Assembly: GCA_030693335.1 (NCBI GenBank)
Contig: JAUYAU010000011.1
Coordinates: forward strand, 289,087-353,086
Reading direction: 5' to 3'
Length of the DNA: 64,000 nt
DNA from: Sulfuricurvum sp.
Lineage (GTDB): Bacteria; Campylobacterota; Campylobacteria; Campylobacterales; Sulfurimonadaceae
The translations under genes were made by a program, and so were the position numbers. A model generated the notes under the pieces. That model made no database searches. It saw only the letters and a list, made by a program, of their open reading frames with translations, and was not told the DNA's origin. Positions 35,570 to 45,320 of the stretch are shown here, piece after piece (the stretch's first letter is position 1; each line of letters opens with the position of its first letter).

Positions 35570-36757
35570 TCATACCAACTGATCTTGATGGACTCCATAG
35601 GTTTTGAGTAACAATGCGGCAGTAACCGCATCACCAATTTCGAGTTTGAGGACTGCTGCGTAAATTCGTCCAAGCAAGCCTGACATGTTAACCAGTGCGT
35701 CTTTCACATTGCTGGATGGATTAATGGCATGCAAGGTATTTTCCAACGGAATATTCATAATATCATCTAATAAAGAGAGCAAAGCAATGAGCCGTGCATC
35801 TTCAACGAGTTTAGAGGAGGGATTAGGAGAAGCTAAGTGAAGTAATTTGAGCATTAATACTACGCGTGCCTGTGCAAAAGTAGAGTACTGGTTTGCTTCG
35901 TCCATAGACATTGTTCCCGACTTGGAATAGATAATGAGCAGCAGCCATTGGGAAAGAGCATTTTTGCCCATTCGTTCTATCATCTCTTTAATCGATTCCG
36001 CACCACGTATATATTCGGGATGGGTGGAGGTAAGAAACTGTATCAGCTGCATTGATAAAGCGCTTTCACGTAAAAAGGAATTATAGATATCCTCTATCGA
36101 TGCTTCGGTCTGTAAAAGCGAAAAAAGAGAGAGAACATCGACGTATTTTGGATCAATACGACTTTGGGTTATGAGATGGGATTTTGCAAAATAAAAGCCT
36201 TGGAAACAGTCAAATCCAAATTGTTCATATGCTTCTAACATCTCATAAAATTCTATTTTATAGGCTATGAGGGTCATTTTTCCGTAAGGATTTGGAAAAT
36301 AATGGAACTGTTCACTGTCCGTTTGGGTAACATCGAATTTGGCAAATTCGATGTAGGGGAATAGTGGACCAAATGCCTCCAAATAGTCTGGATGGAAAGA
36401 GGCGTTGTCCAGAGCAAATCGGTAGCCCAGTGAGTGATAATAACGAATAGCTTCATGGACTTGTGCTGTGTGCCGCATGGAAGACGTTAGTTCAAAAATA
36501 ATCTTTTCTTTTGGTAGAGTACGAATGATATCGGTGAGCAGTAACGGTCCATCAGTGTTAATAAAGGCGAGCGTGTCTCCAAAGCTTGAAGCAATACCGA
36601 TTTGATTGAGTAAATTCACCAGTACCGAACTTGTTGCATGACGCGAGTCATCAATACTGCATTTACCCTCGTGATCCCGATAAAAAAATTCATATCCTAA
36701 AATCTCATCTTTGCGGTTCATAATGGGCTGGCGGGCAAGATTGAGACTGTTTTTCAT
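35570..36757 (-). CDS. EAL-like/HDOD protein (YuxH type), EAL degenerate
   Basis: A 395-residue protein. Residues about 1-200 follow the EAL fold, starting ARQPIMNRKDEILGYEFFYR, but the EAL signature and several metal-binding residues are missing, so c-di-GMP hydrolysis is unlikely. Residues about 200-390 form an HDOD domain (SALSMQLIQFLTS; NALSQWLLLIIYS). The family is regulatory and affects motility and second-messenger signalling. It is divergent from pepN. Confidence 0.85.
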   Translation of the reverse strand: MKNSLNLARQPIMNRKDEILGYEFFYRDHEGKCSIDDSRHATSSVLVNLLNQIGIASSFGDTLAFINTDGPLLLTDIIRTLPKEKIIFELTSSMRHTAQVHEAIRYYHSLGYRFALDNASFHPDYLEAFGPLFPYIEFAKFDVTQTDSEQFHYFPNPYGKMTLIAYKIEFYEMLEAYEQFGFDCFQGFYFAKSHLITQSRIDPKYVDVLSLFSLLQTEASIEDIYNSFLRESALSMQLIQFLTSTHPEYIRGAESIKEMIERMGKNALSQWLLLIIYSKSGTMSMDEANQYSTFAQARVVLMLKLLHLASPNPSSKLVEDARLIALLSLLDDIMNIPLENTLHAINPSSNVKDALVNMSGLLGRIYAAVLKLEIGDAVTAALLLKTYGVHQDQLV

Positions 36758-36845
36758 AAGTGTAACTTTTTTGTAATATTAAATTTTATTCGTGAAGTGT
36801 AGCGTATTTTCGTTATTATTTCAAAAAGTATAATAAGGTTTTTAA

Positions 36846-39446
36846 ATGAGTGCCCCTCAAACGATTTATTTTAATGATTACCGTCCCAGCGATTATACAA
36901 TTACGACATGCCAACTCGAATTTATTGTTGAAAACAGTTCTACGCGTGTGGATAACATCATGGAGATCAGACGTCAAAATCCTCAGGCAAAAGAGATACG
37001 TTTGGATGGTGAGATGTTGGACTTAGAACTGTTATGGGTCAATGATGCTTTGTACGATGAGAGCATGTACACACTCCAAGAAGATAGAGTGATTATCCCT
37101 TTGGATATGGAAGAAGCGCGCATACGCGTCATCACCCGTATCTATCCTGATGAAAATACCGCATTGGAGGGATTGTATCGTTCAGGGGGGATCTGGTGTA
37201 CCCAAAACGAGCCGGAAGGGTTTCGTCGTATCACCTATTTTTTAGATCGTCCCGATGTAATGACCCGCTTTACGACGAAGATTATCGCCTCTGCAAAAGA
37301 TTGCCCTATCATCCTTGGCAACGGAAACTTACGCGGAACGGCAACACTCGAAAACGGCAAACACATCGCGGTATGGGAAGACCCGATTCCAAAACCTGCT
37401 TATCTCTTTGCATTGGTTGCGGGAGATTTGGGGAGCATTCACGATACCTTTGTCACGATGAGCGGCAAAGAGGTAGCATTGGCGATCTATTGTGACAAAG
37501 GAAATGAGAACAAGTGCCACCACGCGATGAGGTCATTAAAAAAATCGATGACGTGGGATGAAGAAGTCTATGGGCGTGAGTACGATTTGGAAGTGTATAA
37601 CATCGTCGCGGTTGACAGTTTTAACATGGGGGCTATGGAGAACAAGGGACTGAATATTTTTAACTCCCACTATGTTTTAGCCGATGAACACAGTGCAACC
37701 GATGGTGATTTTATGGGAATAGAGAGCGTAATCGCCCATGAGTATTTTCACAACTGGACAGGAAACCGCATCACGTGTCGGAACTGGTTTGAACTCACGC
37801 TCAAAGAGGGGCTGACAGTCTTTAGAGATCAGTGTTTCAGTGCGGACATGAACTCACAGCTCATACAGCGTCTGGATGATGTACGCTCACTGCGCGAACG
37901 TCAGTATGTTGAGGATGCAGGTCCCACAGCACATCCGATCAAACCTGCCTCGTATATGGAGATCAATAACTTTTACACCGCCACAGTTTATGAAAAGGGT
38001 GCCGAAGTAATACGGATGCTTCATACGCTGTTGGGTGAGGAGAAGTTCCGCCGTGCAACGGATCGTTATTTTGAGAACTTTGACGGTCAGGCTGTAGGAA
38101 CCGAGGAGTTTTTATGGGCGATGCAGCAGGAAAGTCCGATTGATTTAACCCAGTTTAAGCGCTGGTATTGCCAAGAGCGCACGCCGACACTCTGTATTTC
38201 AAGCAACTATGACCCTAAAGGCCAGACGCTTACGCTTAGTATCACCCAAAAAGTTCCCAAAAATGTCCATAATCAAGAGCAGCTTCCTTATGCCATGCCC
38301 TTTGGTATTGGATTTTTGGATTCCACGGGCCGTGAGTTTGAACTCAAAAGTGCCAATGCAACCATCTTGCGTGATGGAGTGGTATGGATAGATAGCCAAG
38401 TTAACGATCTGGTATTTGAAAATATCAGCGAAGCACCGAAACTATCGCTCAACCGTAACTTTAGTGCTCCGGTACGTATAGAGTGCAGCGAAATCGACTA
38501 CTCCTTTTTGATGGCACACGATACGGATGGATTTGTCCGTTATGAAGCGGCACAGCAGTTTGCCATCGTAACGCTGCAGTCTATGATGGATGGAGAGGAG
38601 CCCAGTATCGCGTATGTAAATGCGTATGGAAAGATTCTCGAAGATACCACCATAGAGAGAATGTACAAAGCACAGCTTTTAGAGTTGCCGACATTATCGA
38701 TGATGATGCAGTTTCAAGAGGTTATTGATGTTCAAGCCATCCATCAGGCACTTGAAAAATTAAAAGCTACCCTTGCAAGCCGCTTTGCAAAGAGCATTGA
38801 GACACAAGTCTATGAACTCTATGAACCTGGCAACAGTTCTATCGACGCGGTGAGTATGGGTAAGCGGGCACTTAAAAATCGGTTGCTCTCTTTGTGGATG
38901 AGTTTGGGTGATGAGGTGTGTGCATCTTTATGTAAGCGTTATTATGATGAATCGTGCAGTATGACCGATCGTCTCTCAATGCTTGATCTACTTGAAAACT
39001 ATGCACCCCATTTGGCAAAAGAGGCTTTTGAAGATTTCTACGAGCGTCATAATGATAATACTTTGGTCATGAACAAATATTTTTCCCTTTTGGCCTTTTC
39101 ACGGCGTGAGGGGACCTTGCAACGGGTGATTGCATTGCAAGAAGATAAAGCCTTTGATGAGAAGGTTCCTAATTTGGTTCGTGCACTTATCGGGTCATTT
39201 GCACGTAATCCAGTTGCATTTCATGAAGACAGCGGTAACGGATATGATTTTGTTGCCGATAAAATCATCCAAGTAGATGGATTCAATCCTCAAATCGCAT
39301 CAGGACTGGCCGGTTCTTTTAAAAGCTACGAGAAACTTTCTCCTATACAAAAAGGAAAAATGGGGAGTGCATTGGAAAGAATTAAAAATCATCCGGCGCT
39401 TTCGAACAATGTGAATGAAATCGTGACTAAAATCTTAAACTGTTGA
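36846..39446 (+). CDS. pepN: Aminopeptidase N (M1 family)
   Basis: An 866-residue zinc aminopeptidase that trims N-terminal residues from peptides in the cytosol. Visible are the substrate-binding GAMEN motif (FNMGAMENKGLNIF) and the zinc site HEYFHNWTGNRI with the distal glutamate in LTLKEGLTVFRDQCF. The C-terminal half is the helical region typical of E. coli PepN. Length is normal (about 870). AAGG stands 7 bases before ATG. Confidence 0.96.
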   Translation: MSAPQTIYFNDYRPSDYTITTCQLEFIVENSSTRVDNIMEIRRQNPQAKEIRLDGEMLDLELLWVNDALYDESMYTLQEDRVIIPLDMEEARIRVITRIYPDENTALEGLYRSGGIWCTQNEPEGFRRITYFLDRPDVMTRFTTKIIASAKDCPIILGNGNLRGTATLENGKHIAVWEDPIPKPAYLFALVAGDLGSIHDTFVTMSGKEVALAIYCDKGNENKCHHAMRSLKKSMTWDEEVYGREYDLEVYNIVAVDSFNMGAMENKGLNIFNSHYVLADEHSATDGDFMGIESVIAHEYFHNWTGNRITCRNWFELTLKEGLTVFRDQCFSADMNSQLIQRLDDVRSLRERQYVEDAGPTAHPIKPASYMEINNFYTATVYEKGAEVIRMLHTLLGEEKFRRATDRYFENFDGQAVGTEEFLWAMQQESPIDLTQFKRWYCQERTPTLCISSNYDPKGQTLTLSITQKVPKNVHNQEQLPYAMPFGIGFLDSTGREFELKSANATILRDGVVWIDSQVNDLVFENISEAPKLSLNRNFSAPVRIECSEIDYSFLMAHDTDGFVRYEAAQQFAIVTLQSMMDGEEPSIAYVNAYGKILEDTTIERMYKAQLLELPTLSMMMQFQEVIDVQAIHQALEKLKATLASRFAKSIETQVYELYEPGNSSIDAVSMGKRALKNRLLSLWMSLGDEVCASLCKRYYDESCSMTDRLSMLDLLENYAPHLAKEAFEDFYERHNDNTLVMNKYFSLLAFSRREGTLQRVIALQEDKAFDEKVPNLVRALIGSFARNPVAFHEDSGNGYDFVADKIIQVDGFNPQIASGLAGSFKSYEKLSPIQKGKMGSALERIKNHPALSNNVNEIVTKILNC

Positions 39447-39468
39447 TATTTTTTTGATAGGTTTGAGC

Positions 39469-39474
39469 TATAAT
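39469..39474 (+). promoter_or_regulatory. -10 box for the SQR gene
   Basis: TATAAT in GAGCTATAATCG, 35 bases before the ATG at 39509. Confidence 0.5.
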
Positions 39475-39508
39475 CGATCATAAGAACGATTTTTTCCAAG
39501 GAGACATG

Positions 39509-40978
39509 ATGGCCAGATTAGTAGTTTTAGGCGGTGGAGTAGCAGGGCACACAGCGGCAACGTTTGCGGCGGATTGGCTTGGCCGCGATCATGAGGTTAT
39601 CGTTGTCACTCCCAATGCAAAATGGAATTGGATTCCTTCCAATATTTGGGTTGGCGTTGGTCAAATGTCTAAAGAAGAGGTTACTTTTGATCTTGATCCT
39701 GTCTATAAAAAAGCAGGTATTACGTACAAGCAAGCTAAAGCCATCAGTCTTAATCCTGAGGGCAATGGTTCGAGTGATAAGCCTTTTGTTACGATCGAAT
39801 ACACAGGGCAGGAGAAAGCAGGAAAAAGTGAAGAAGTAACCTATGATTATCTCATCAATGCAACAGGACCAAAACTAAATTTTGGTGCGACTCCGGGATT
39901 GGGTGAGGGCTCACAGCTGGGTGAGTATACCGTTTCTGTTTGTACAGCTGATCATGCTCAACATGCTGCACATGAGCTTACAAAAGTTCTGGATAAGATG
40001 CGCAACGGTGAGCGTCAAAAAATTCTTATCGGCACGAGTCATGGTATGTGTACGTGTCAGGGTGCGGCATTTGAATATATTTTCAACGTTGAACATGAGA
40101 TCCGAAAAGCGGGTCTTCGTGATATGGCCGATATCCAATGGATTTCCAATGAGTCTTTCATGGGCGACTTCGGAATGGGCGGATTGCACATGAAAGTGGG
40201 CGGCTACGTTGTCAGTTCACGTATTTTTACCGAGTCCTTATTTGCAGAGCGCGGGGTTAATTATATTACCGGTGCACACGTCAATAAAGTAGAAAAAGGG
40301 AAAGTATCTTATGAGCTTCTGGATGGCACTATGGGTGAAGAAACATTTGATTTTTCAATGTTGATTCCACCGTTTGCAGGGGTTGGTTTGAAGGCTTATA
40401 ATAAAGCAGGTGAAGATATTACGGATACGGTATTCGCACCAAACGGATTTATGAAAGTAGATGCCGATTATACGCCAAAACCATATGAGCAATGGAAAGC
40501 GTCTGACTGGCCTCTTACCTACCAAAATCCGACATACAAAAATGTTTTTGCGGCTGGAATCGCATTTGCTCCGCCACATCTTATTTCTAAACCTGCTAAA
40601 TCCCCTAATGGCACAGTTATCAATCCAACTCCTCCACGAACAGGAATGCCAAGTGGAATTATAGGCAAAGCGGTTGCTCGCAGTGTGTGTGATTTGATAA
40701 CTAAAGGTTCAGGTGCCCACTTGCACGAAGCATCGATGGCGCATATGGGTGCGGCATGTGTTGCATCTGCGGGTAAGGGATGGCTAGATGGCACGGCTGC
40801 TGCAATGACCGTTTATCCGGTTGTACAAGATTTTGAGAAATATCCGGGTACGGGGCGTGATACGGATTACACATTTGGTGAAATTGGTTTGGCCGGTCAT
40901 TGGATTAAACATATTCTTCACTATATGTTTATATACAAAGCGAAACTCAAACCATTTTGGAAAATTATTCCTGAGTGA
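39509..40978 (+). CDS. sqr: Sulfide:quinone oxidoreductase family flavoprotein
   Basis: A 489-residue FAD enzyme that would oxidise sulfide and reduce quinone at the membrane. The FAD fold starts ARLVVLGGGVAGHTAATFAAD. NWIPSNIWVGVGQM, DYLINATGPKL and CTCQGAAFEY resemble SQR relatives; cysteines near residues 144, 182 and 417 are candidates for the redox centre. The C-terminal helices (HWIKHILHYMFIYKAKLKPFW) are amphipathic and suit membrane attachment. The second of two adjacent ATGs was chosen, 5 bases after AAGGAG. The exact SQR type cannot be assigned. Confidence 0.87.
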   Translation: MARLVVLGGGVAGHTAATFAADWLGRDHEVIVVTPNAKWNWIPSNIWVGVGQMSKEEVTFDLDPVYKKAGITYKQAKAISLNPEGNGSSDKPFVTIEYTGQEKAGKSEEVTYDYLINATGPKLNFGATPGLGEGSQLGEYTVSVCTADHAQHAAHELTKVLDKMRNGERQKILIGTSHGMCTCQGAAFEYIFNVEHEIRKAGLRDMADIQWISNESFMGDFGMGGLHMKVGGYVVSSRIFTESLFAERGVNYITGAHVNKVEKGKVSYELLDGTMGEETFDFSMLIPPFAGVGLKAYNKAGEDITDTVFAPNGFMKVDADYTPKPYEQWKASDWPLTYQNPTYKNVFAAGIAFAPPHLISKPAKSPNGTVINPTPPRTGMPSGIIGKAVARSVCDLITKGSGAHLHEASMAHMGAACVASAGKGWLDGTAAAMTVYPVVQDFEKYPGTGRDTDYTFGEIGLAGHWIKHILHYMFIYKAKLKPFWKIIPE

Positions 40979-41010
40979 AAATTTTAATAACATAGTAAAA
41001 AGGAAAAAAA

Positions 41011-41178
41011 ATGGCAATAAAACCTGAAGAATTTAATTTTGCAAAAAATGACCAATTCAATAATTCTATGATCCCAGGAAAGATGGCGCGGTATCTGCGT
41101 ACCTGTAAAATTTGGCAGTTTATTCGTTTTATAGTACTTAATATTAAAATGCTTATCGTAGTGAGCAAAAGTCATTAA
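41011..41178 (+). CDS. 55-residue microprotein after SQR
   Basis: A short reading frame of 55 residues placed 32 bases after the SQR stop, with AAAAGGA upstream and an ATG. The second half is basic and amphipathic to hydrophobic: GKMARYLRTCKIWQF, then IRFIVLNIKMLIVVSKSH (about residues 38-55). It looks like a membrane-associated helix and may be a subunit or anchor of SQR. I do not recognise a named family, and its size makes it easy to miss. Confidence 0.7.
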   Translation: MAIKPEEFNFAKNDQFNNSMIPGKMARYLRTCKIWQFIRFIVLNIKMLIVVSKSH

Positions 41179-41187
41179 GATACCGTG

Positions 41188-43104
41188 ATGAGCATACTTA
41201 ATTTATCAGTAATACAACAAGCTAAGGGATCATTAATAGCGGCTAAAAATGAGATCTTGAATGAGTGGATGAATGATGAGCAGTGCTCGGCAATCTTGAA
41301 TCGTCATGACATTGATCGAGCATTTTTTCATACCAATTATGCCACTAATATTTTTGATTATTTTATCGGCGTTGTTTCAGGGGAAGTAGAACTTGGGAAA
41401 TGCCCGGTCATGGCAGAACTTATTGAGTATTTAAAAAACAAAGAGATTCGTTCAGAGGAACTTTTTATCCTTTGTACGAATTTGAAGCGCAGCGTCATCA
41501 AGGCAACGTACACCATTGGGATAAATACACAGCTTATTTTTGAAGCAATCAGCTATCTTTTTGATCGAAATTTTGCAGGGGTGCTTGAGCTTTATACCGA
41601 TACGATTTATCAAAAAGAGCAAGAGGCAATCGAAGCAGGAAAAGCAAAAGAATACTTTCTCTCCAATATGTCTCATGAAATACGGACCCCTCTCAATGCA
41701 ATTTTGGGATTTGTTTCGTTGCTTAAGGGGGAAAATTTAGGGTCTGTTCATCAAAAATATCTTGATATTATTGCCCAAAGCGGTGAAAACCTACTCCATA
41801 TCATTAACGATATACTCGATTTTAGCAAACTGCGCAGCGGAGAATTTGCGATTGATCCGCAGGTGTTTAATATTCATGAACAAATATCCAATACGCTGGA
41901 ACTTTTTATCCCAAGTGCCAATGTCAAAGCCATCTCCATCAATTACACGATTAACGAAGCGATCCCCCACTGTATATTTGCCGACTCTTTTCGTATTCAA
42001 CAAATAGTGGGAAATCTTTTGAGCAATGCCATTAAATTTAGCCAGCCTAAGCGTTCGATTGATGTGGATGTGGATGTTGTTGACTCAAAACTCATTATCA
42101 ATGTTCGCGATTTTGGTTCGGGTATTGCCACGGAAGACCAAGAACGTATATTTAACCCTTTTTATCAAGCTCAAGTGGGTACGAAATTGGAAGTAGGGGG
42201 AAGCGGCCTTGGACTTTCCATTTGCAAACAATTGGCAATGCAAATGGGGGGAGAAATCACCCTTGAATCAAATATCGGCTGGGGAAGTTTGTTTACTGTT
42301 ACACTTCCCGTTGAAATTTCGTCGCAGGAGCTGTGTGAGCCAAAAATAGCCAAAAAGTGTTCAGATTGCTACGATGGAAACATATTGGTAGCAGAAGATA
42401 ATGAACCCAATAAAGAGCTTATCCGGATGGTTTTAGAACGTTATGGATTTTCAGTGACGATTGTCTCCAATGGGATAGACGCGTGTGATGCTGCAATGAA
42501 AAACCGCTATGATCTTATTTTGATGGACGAGCAGATGCCGATCATGAACGGCTATGACGCAACGGAAAAAATTCTGGCATATGAAAAAGAGCATCACCTC
42601 TCTCATACACCGATTGTTTCCTTAACGGCAAACGTACTCAAAGGATCACGAGAAAAAGCTTTTGAACATGGTTACGATGCATTTTTGGGGAAACCGATTG
42701 TTCTAAAAGAGATGGAAGATCTTTTTGAACGCTATTTTACAAAAAATGAATTTATTGAAAAGAGCGAAAAAAAAGAGATTGAAAGTACGACAGAAAGTGA
42801 GCGTTTAAAACAAGCGCTGATGTTAGACGATGATCAAATCCGTCAATTGCTGGATTTGTTTCACACAAAAATGAAAAATATACTTCCTGAATTGAAAGAG
42901 GCGATTTTAAATCTAGATTATAAATCGATAGCGAAGATAGCCCATACAATCAAAGGATCCAGTGGAAATTTTCGCTATGAGGAACTCTCTAAACTAGCTG
43001 CATCTATAGAAAAGTCGGCGAGGGAAGAACGCATGGACTTTGATTTTGAAGAGGCTTACGAGCACTTTGAAGAGAAATATTTGGCACTTTACTCTTCTAA
43101 ATAG
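41188..43104 (+). CDS. Hybrid histidine kinase with receiver and Hpt domains
   Basis: A 638-residue kinase with a non-membrane sensor. Residues about 1-150 are helical and resemble a globin-like/RsbR N-terminus (QAKGSLIAAKNEILNEWM; FHTNYATNIFDYFIG). The HisKA histidine is H163 in NMSHEIRTPLNAILG, followed by LLSNAIKF, VRDFGSGI and GSGLGLSIC. A receiver is at about 390-510 (ILVAEDNEPNKEL; LILMDEQMPIMNG) and a C-terminal Hpt has KIAHTIKGSSGNFRY. ATG at 41188 was chosen over the GTG just before. It is the likely partner of the convergent regulator. Confidence 0.9.
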   Translation: MSILNLSVIQQAKGSLIAAKNEILNEWMNDEQCSAILNRHDIDRAFFHTNYATNIFDYFIGVVSGEVELGKCPVMAELIEYLKNKEIRSEELFILCTNLKRSVIKATYTIGINTQLIFEAISYLFDRNFAGVLELYTDTIYQKEQEAIEAGKAKEYFLSNMSHEIRTPLNAILGFVSLLKGENLGSVHQKYLDIIAQSGENLLHIINDILDFSKLRSGEFAIDPQVFNIHEQISNTLELFIPSANVKAISINYTINEAIPHCIFADSFRIQQIVGNLLSNAIKFSQPKRSIDVDVDVVDSKLIINVRDFGSGIATEDQERIFNPFYQAQVGTKLEVGGSGLGLSICKQLAMQMGGEITLESNIGWGSLFTVTLPVEISSQELCEPKIAKKCSDCYDGNILVAEDNEPNKELIRMVLERYGFSVTIVSNGIDACDAAMKNRYDLILMDEQMPIMNGYDATEKILAYEKEHHLSHTPIVSLTANVLKGSREKAFEHGYDAFLGKPIVLKEMEDLFERYFTKNEFIEKSEKKEIESTTESERLKQALMLDDDQIRQLLDLFHTKMKNILPELKEAILNLDYKSIAKIAHTIKGSSGNFRYEELSKLAASIEKSAREERMDFDFEEAYEHFEEKYLALYSSK

Positions 43105-43838
43105 TAGCCGACACCTGAAGCATTTTTGATCACATCTGTCGGGAGTTTACCGCGAAGGCGCCAAACGAGTGTTCGTACACTGTTGTCCGTTGCCCCCTCC
43201 TGCGCCCATACGTAGTCAATTGCCTGTTTAAAATCAACCACACTCCCCAATTGTGCAACCATCAAAGCGATAAAAGCATTCTCTTTTTTGGTGAGTTTTA
43301 TTTTTGCTCCATTAAAAAATGTCTCTTTGAGAGAAATATCATGACGGTATCCGCCCCCAAACTCAATAATAGGTTGATCGGAAAGCTTTTTGGCATACAG
43401 AAGTTTTTCCAAATGAGCTTGGGTATTTTTAAGCTCATCGGTATCACTGTTGCGTTTTTGTTCTTCTTGAAAACGATGCAATGCCATCTGTATGGTCGTG
43501 TGCAAATTGATGGGATCAAACGGTTTGACAATATAACCGTAAGGTTCAGTTTGTTTGGCTTTATCAAGCATGTCGGATTCGCAATGTGCAGTTAAAAAGA
43601 TAAAAGGACGCGGCATTTTGTCACGAATAAACCGAGCGATTTCAATACCGTCATCATCACCTTCTAATGCGATATCAATCAAGACTACGTCAGGATTGTA
43701 AACTTTTATTTTATTACGAGAACTTACACTGTTATCTGCCAAAGCAATCACTTCGTAGCCTTGTTTTTCAAGCGACATTTTAAGATTGAGGGCGGTGACA
43801 TCATCATCTTCGATAATCAAAACTTTTGTAAAGGACAT
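43089..43838 (-). CDS. OmpR-like response regulator
   Basis: A 249-residue regulator with a receiver (about 1-120; VLIIEDDDVTALNLK, VVLIDIALEGDDDG, YIVKPFDP), a coiled linker and a C-terminal winged helix (about 165-249; LTKKENAFIALMVAQ, NSVRTLVWRLRGKLP, GVGYYLEE). The 3' end overlaps the convergent hybrid kinase by 16 bases, and the two are probably a pair. It may control the neighbouring sulfide or haem genes, but no site was found. Confidence 0.88.
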   Translation of the reverse strand: MSFTKVLIIEDDDVTALNLKMSLEKQGYEVIALADNSVSSRNKIKVYNPDVVLIDIALEGDDDGIEIARFIRDKMPRPFIFLTAHCESDMLDKAKQTEPYGYIVKPFDPINLHTTIQMALHRFQEEQKRNSDTDELKNTQAHLEKLLYAKKLSDQPIIEFGGGYRHDISLKETFFNGAKIKLTKKENAFIALMVAQLGSVVDFKQAIDYVWAQEGATDNSVRTLVWRLRGKLPTDVIKNASGVGYYLEE

Positions 43839-43907
43839 GGAATCTCTTATTGGAACTTTAGATTTTGATTATTCTAGCATATTTAGGCGATATTCAAACC
43901 AAATCGG

Positions 43908-43913
43908 TATAAT
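43908..43913 (+). promoter_or_regulatory. -10 box for hemN operon
   Basis: TATAAT in TCGGTATAATCG, 37 bases before the hemN ATG. Confidence 0.5.
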
Positions 43914-43950
43914 CGCACAACTAAACTAGGCACTTTGCATTAGGACGAAC

Positions 43951-45318
43951 ATGTTTGATTTTGATAAATTTACCCAATATTCCAAACCTGGCCCTCGCTA
44001 CACGAGTTACCCAACGGCATTGGAGTTTAACGATGCCTTTGGGTATGAAGCCTATTTAGCAAAATTGCATGCTCAACATCCAAAGAGCTCTTTGTCCCTT
44101 TATTTTCATCTCCCTTTTTGTAAAAATGCCTGTTACTTTTGCGGTTGTAATGTCGTTTTCACCTCAAAAGAGGATAAAAAAGAGCGCTACATCGATTATT
44201 TGTTACGTGAAATGGAGATTTTAAGTAAGCACATTGACACCTCTCGCCCTGTTATTCAGTTACATTTTGGCGGGGGTACTCCTACATTTTTTGATGCCGA
44301 TCAACTGGGTCGTATCATTGCGGCAATCAAAAGCCATTTTAAAAACTTTACCGACGATGCCGAGATCAGCTGTGAGATTGATCCACGGCACATTGATGAA
44401 GCACAGATGAAAGTCATGAGTGACGCCGGATTCAATCGGGTCAGTTTTGGTATTCAAGATTTTGATGAAAAAGTCCAAGTCGCCGTTCATCGTGTACAGC
44501 CTTATGAGATTACCAAAGCGGCAATGGATTTGGCACGTAAATACAACATGGTCAGTGTCAATGTCGATCTCATCTACGGCTTGCCGTATCAGAGTTTGGA
44601 AACGTTCAAAAAGACATTGGAACTTTCTGTATCCTTGGACCCTGACCGTTTTGCCGTGTTTAACTATGCCCATGTCCCGTGGCTCAAAAAAACAATGCGT
44701 AAAATTGATGAGACAACCTTGCCGACTCCTGCTGAAAAACTTTCCATTATGCGTTATACCATCGATTATATGGAATCATGTGGGTACAAGATGATCGGGA
44801 TGGATCATTTTGCAAAGCCGCAGGATGAACTTTTTTTGGCTATTGAGAAAGGGGAATTGCACCGTAATTTTCAAGGCTATACGACCAAAGGAGGCGCGGA
44901 TCTTATCGGTGTCGGTTTGACCTCGATCGGTGAAGGCTCTGATTATTATGCGCAAAACTTTAAAGAGATGGAAGCGTATGAGGGAGCCATCGATGCGGGA
45001 AAACTTCCCTATGAACGCGGTGTTGCTTTAAATGAAGATGACCGTATCCGCCAATACGTCATCATGGAACTTATGAGCAATTTTAAACTCGATATTGGGC
45101 GTTTTGAATCCTTGTTTGAGGTGAAGTTTGCAACCTATTTTGCCGATGCTTTGGAAGCTTTGAAACCATTTGCCAATGATGAGCTCGTTACGATAACCCC
45201 AGCTAGTATAGAGTGTTCTCTTACGGGAACATTATTAATCCGAAATATAGCGATGGCGTTTGATGCATACATGCATGTACACGCCAAGAGCGATAAAACT
45301 TTTAGTAAGACGGTGTAA
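43951..45318 (+). CDS. hemN: Oxygen-independent coproporphyrinogen III oxidase
   Basis: A 455-residue radical SAM enzyme that makes protoporphyrinogen without oxygen. The 4Fe-4S cluster motif is in LPFCKNACYFCGCN (CxxxCxxC, with the extra C of HemN). Other features are LHFGGGTPTFF, SFGIQDFDEKVQ and VDLIYGLPYQ. Length agrees with true HemN rather than the shorter HemW. Two bases separate it from the next gene. Confidence 0.93.
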   Translation: MFDFDKFTQYSKPGPRYTSYPTALEFNDAFGYEAYLAKLHAQHPKSSLSLYFHLPFCKNACYFCGCNVVFTSKEDKKERYIDYLLREMEILSKHIDTSRPVIQLHFGGGTPTFFDADQLGRIIAAIKSHFKNFTDDAEISCEIDPRHIDEAQMKVMSDAGFNRVSFGIQDFDEKVQVAVHRVQPYEITKAAMDLARKYNMVSVNVDLIYGLPYQSLETFKKTLELSVSLDPDRFAVFNYAHVPWLKKTMRKIDETTLPTPAEKLSIMRYTIDYMESCGYKMIGMDHFAKPQDELFLAIEKGELHRNFQGYTTKGGADLIGVGLTSIGEGSDYYAQNFKEMEAYEGAIDAGKLPYERGVALNEDDRIRQYVIMELMSNFKLDIGRFESLFEVKFATYFADALEALKPFANDELVTITPASIECSLTGTLLIRNIAMAFDAYMHVHAKSDKTFSKTV

Positions 45319-45320
45319 CC

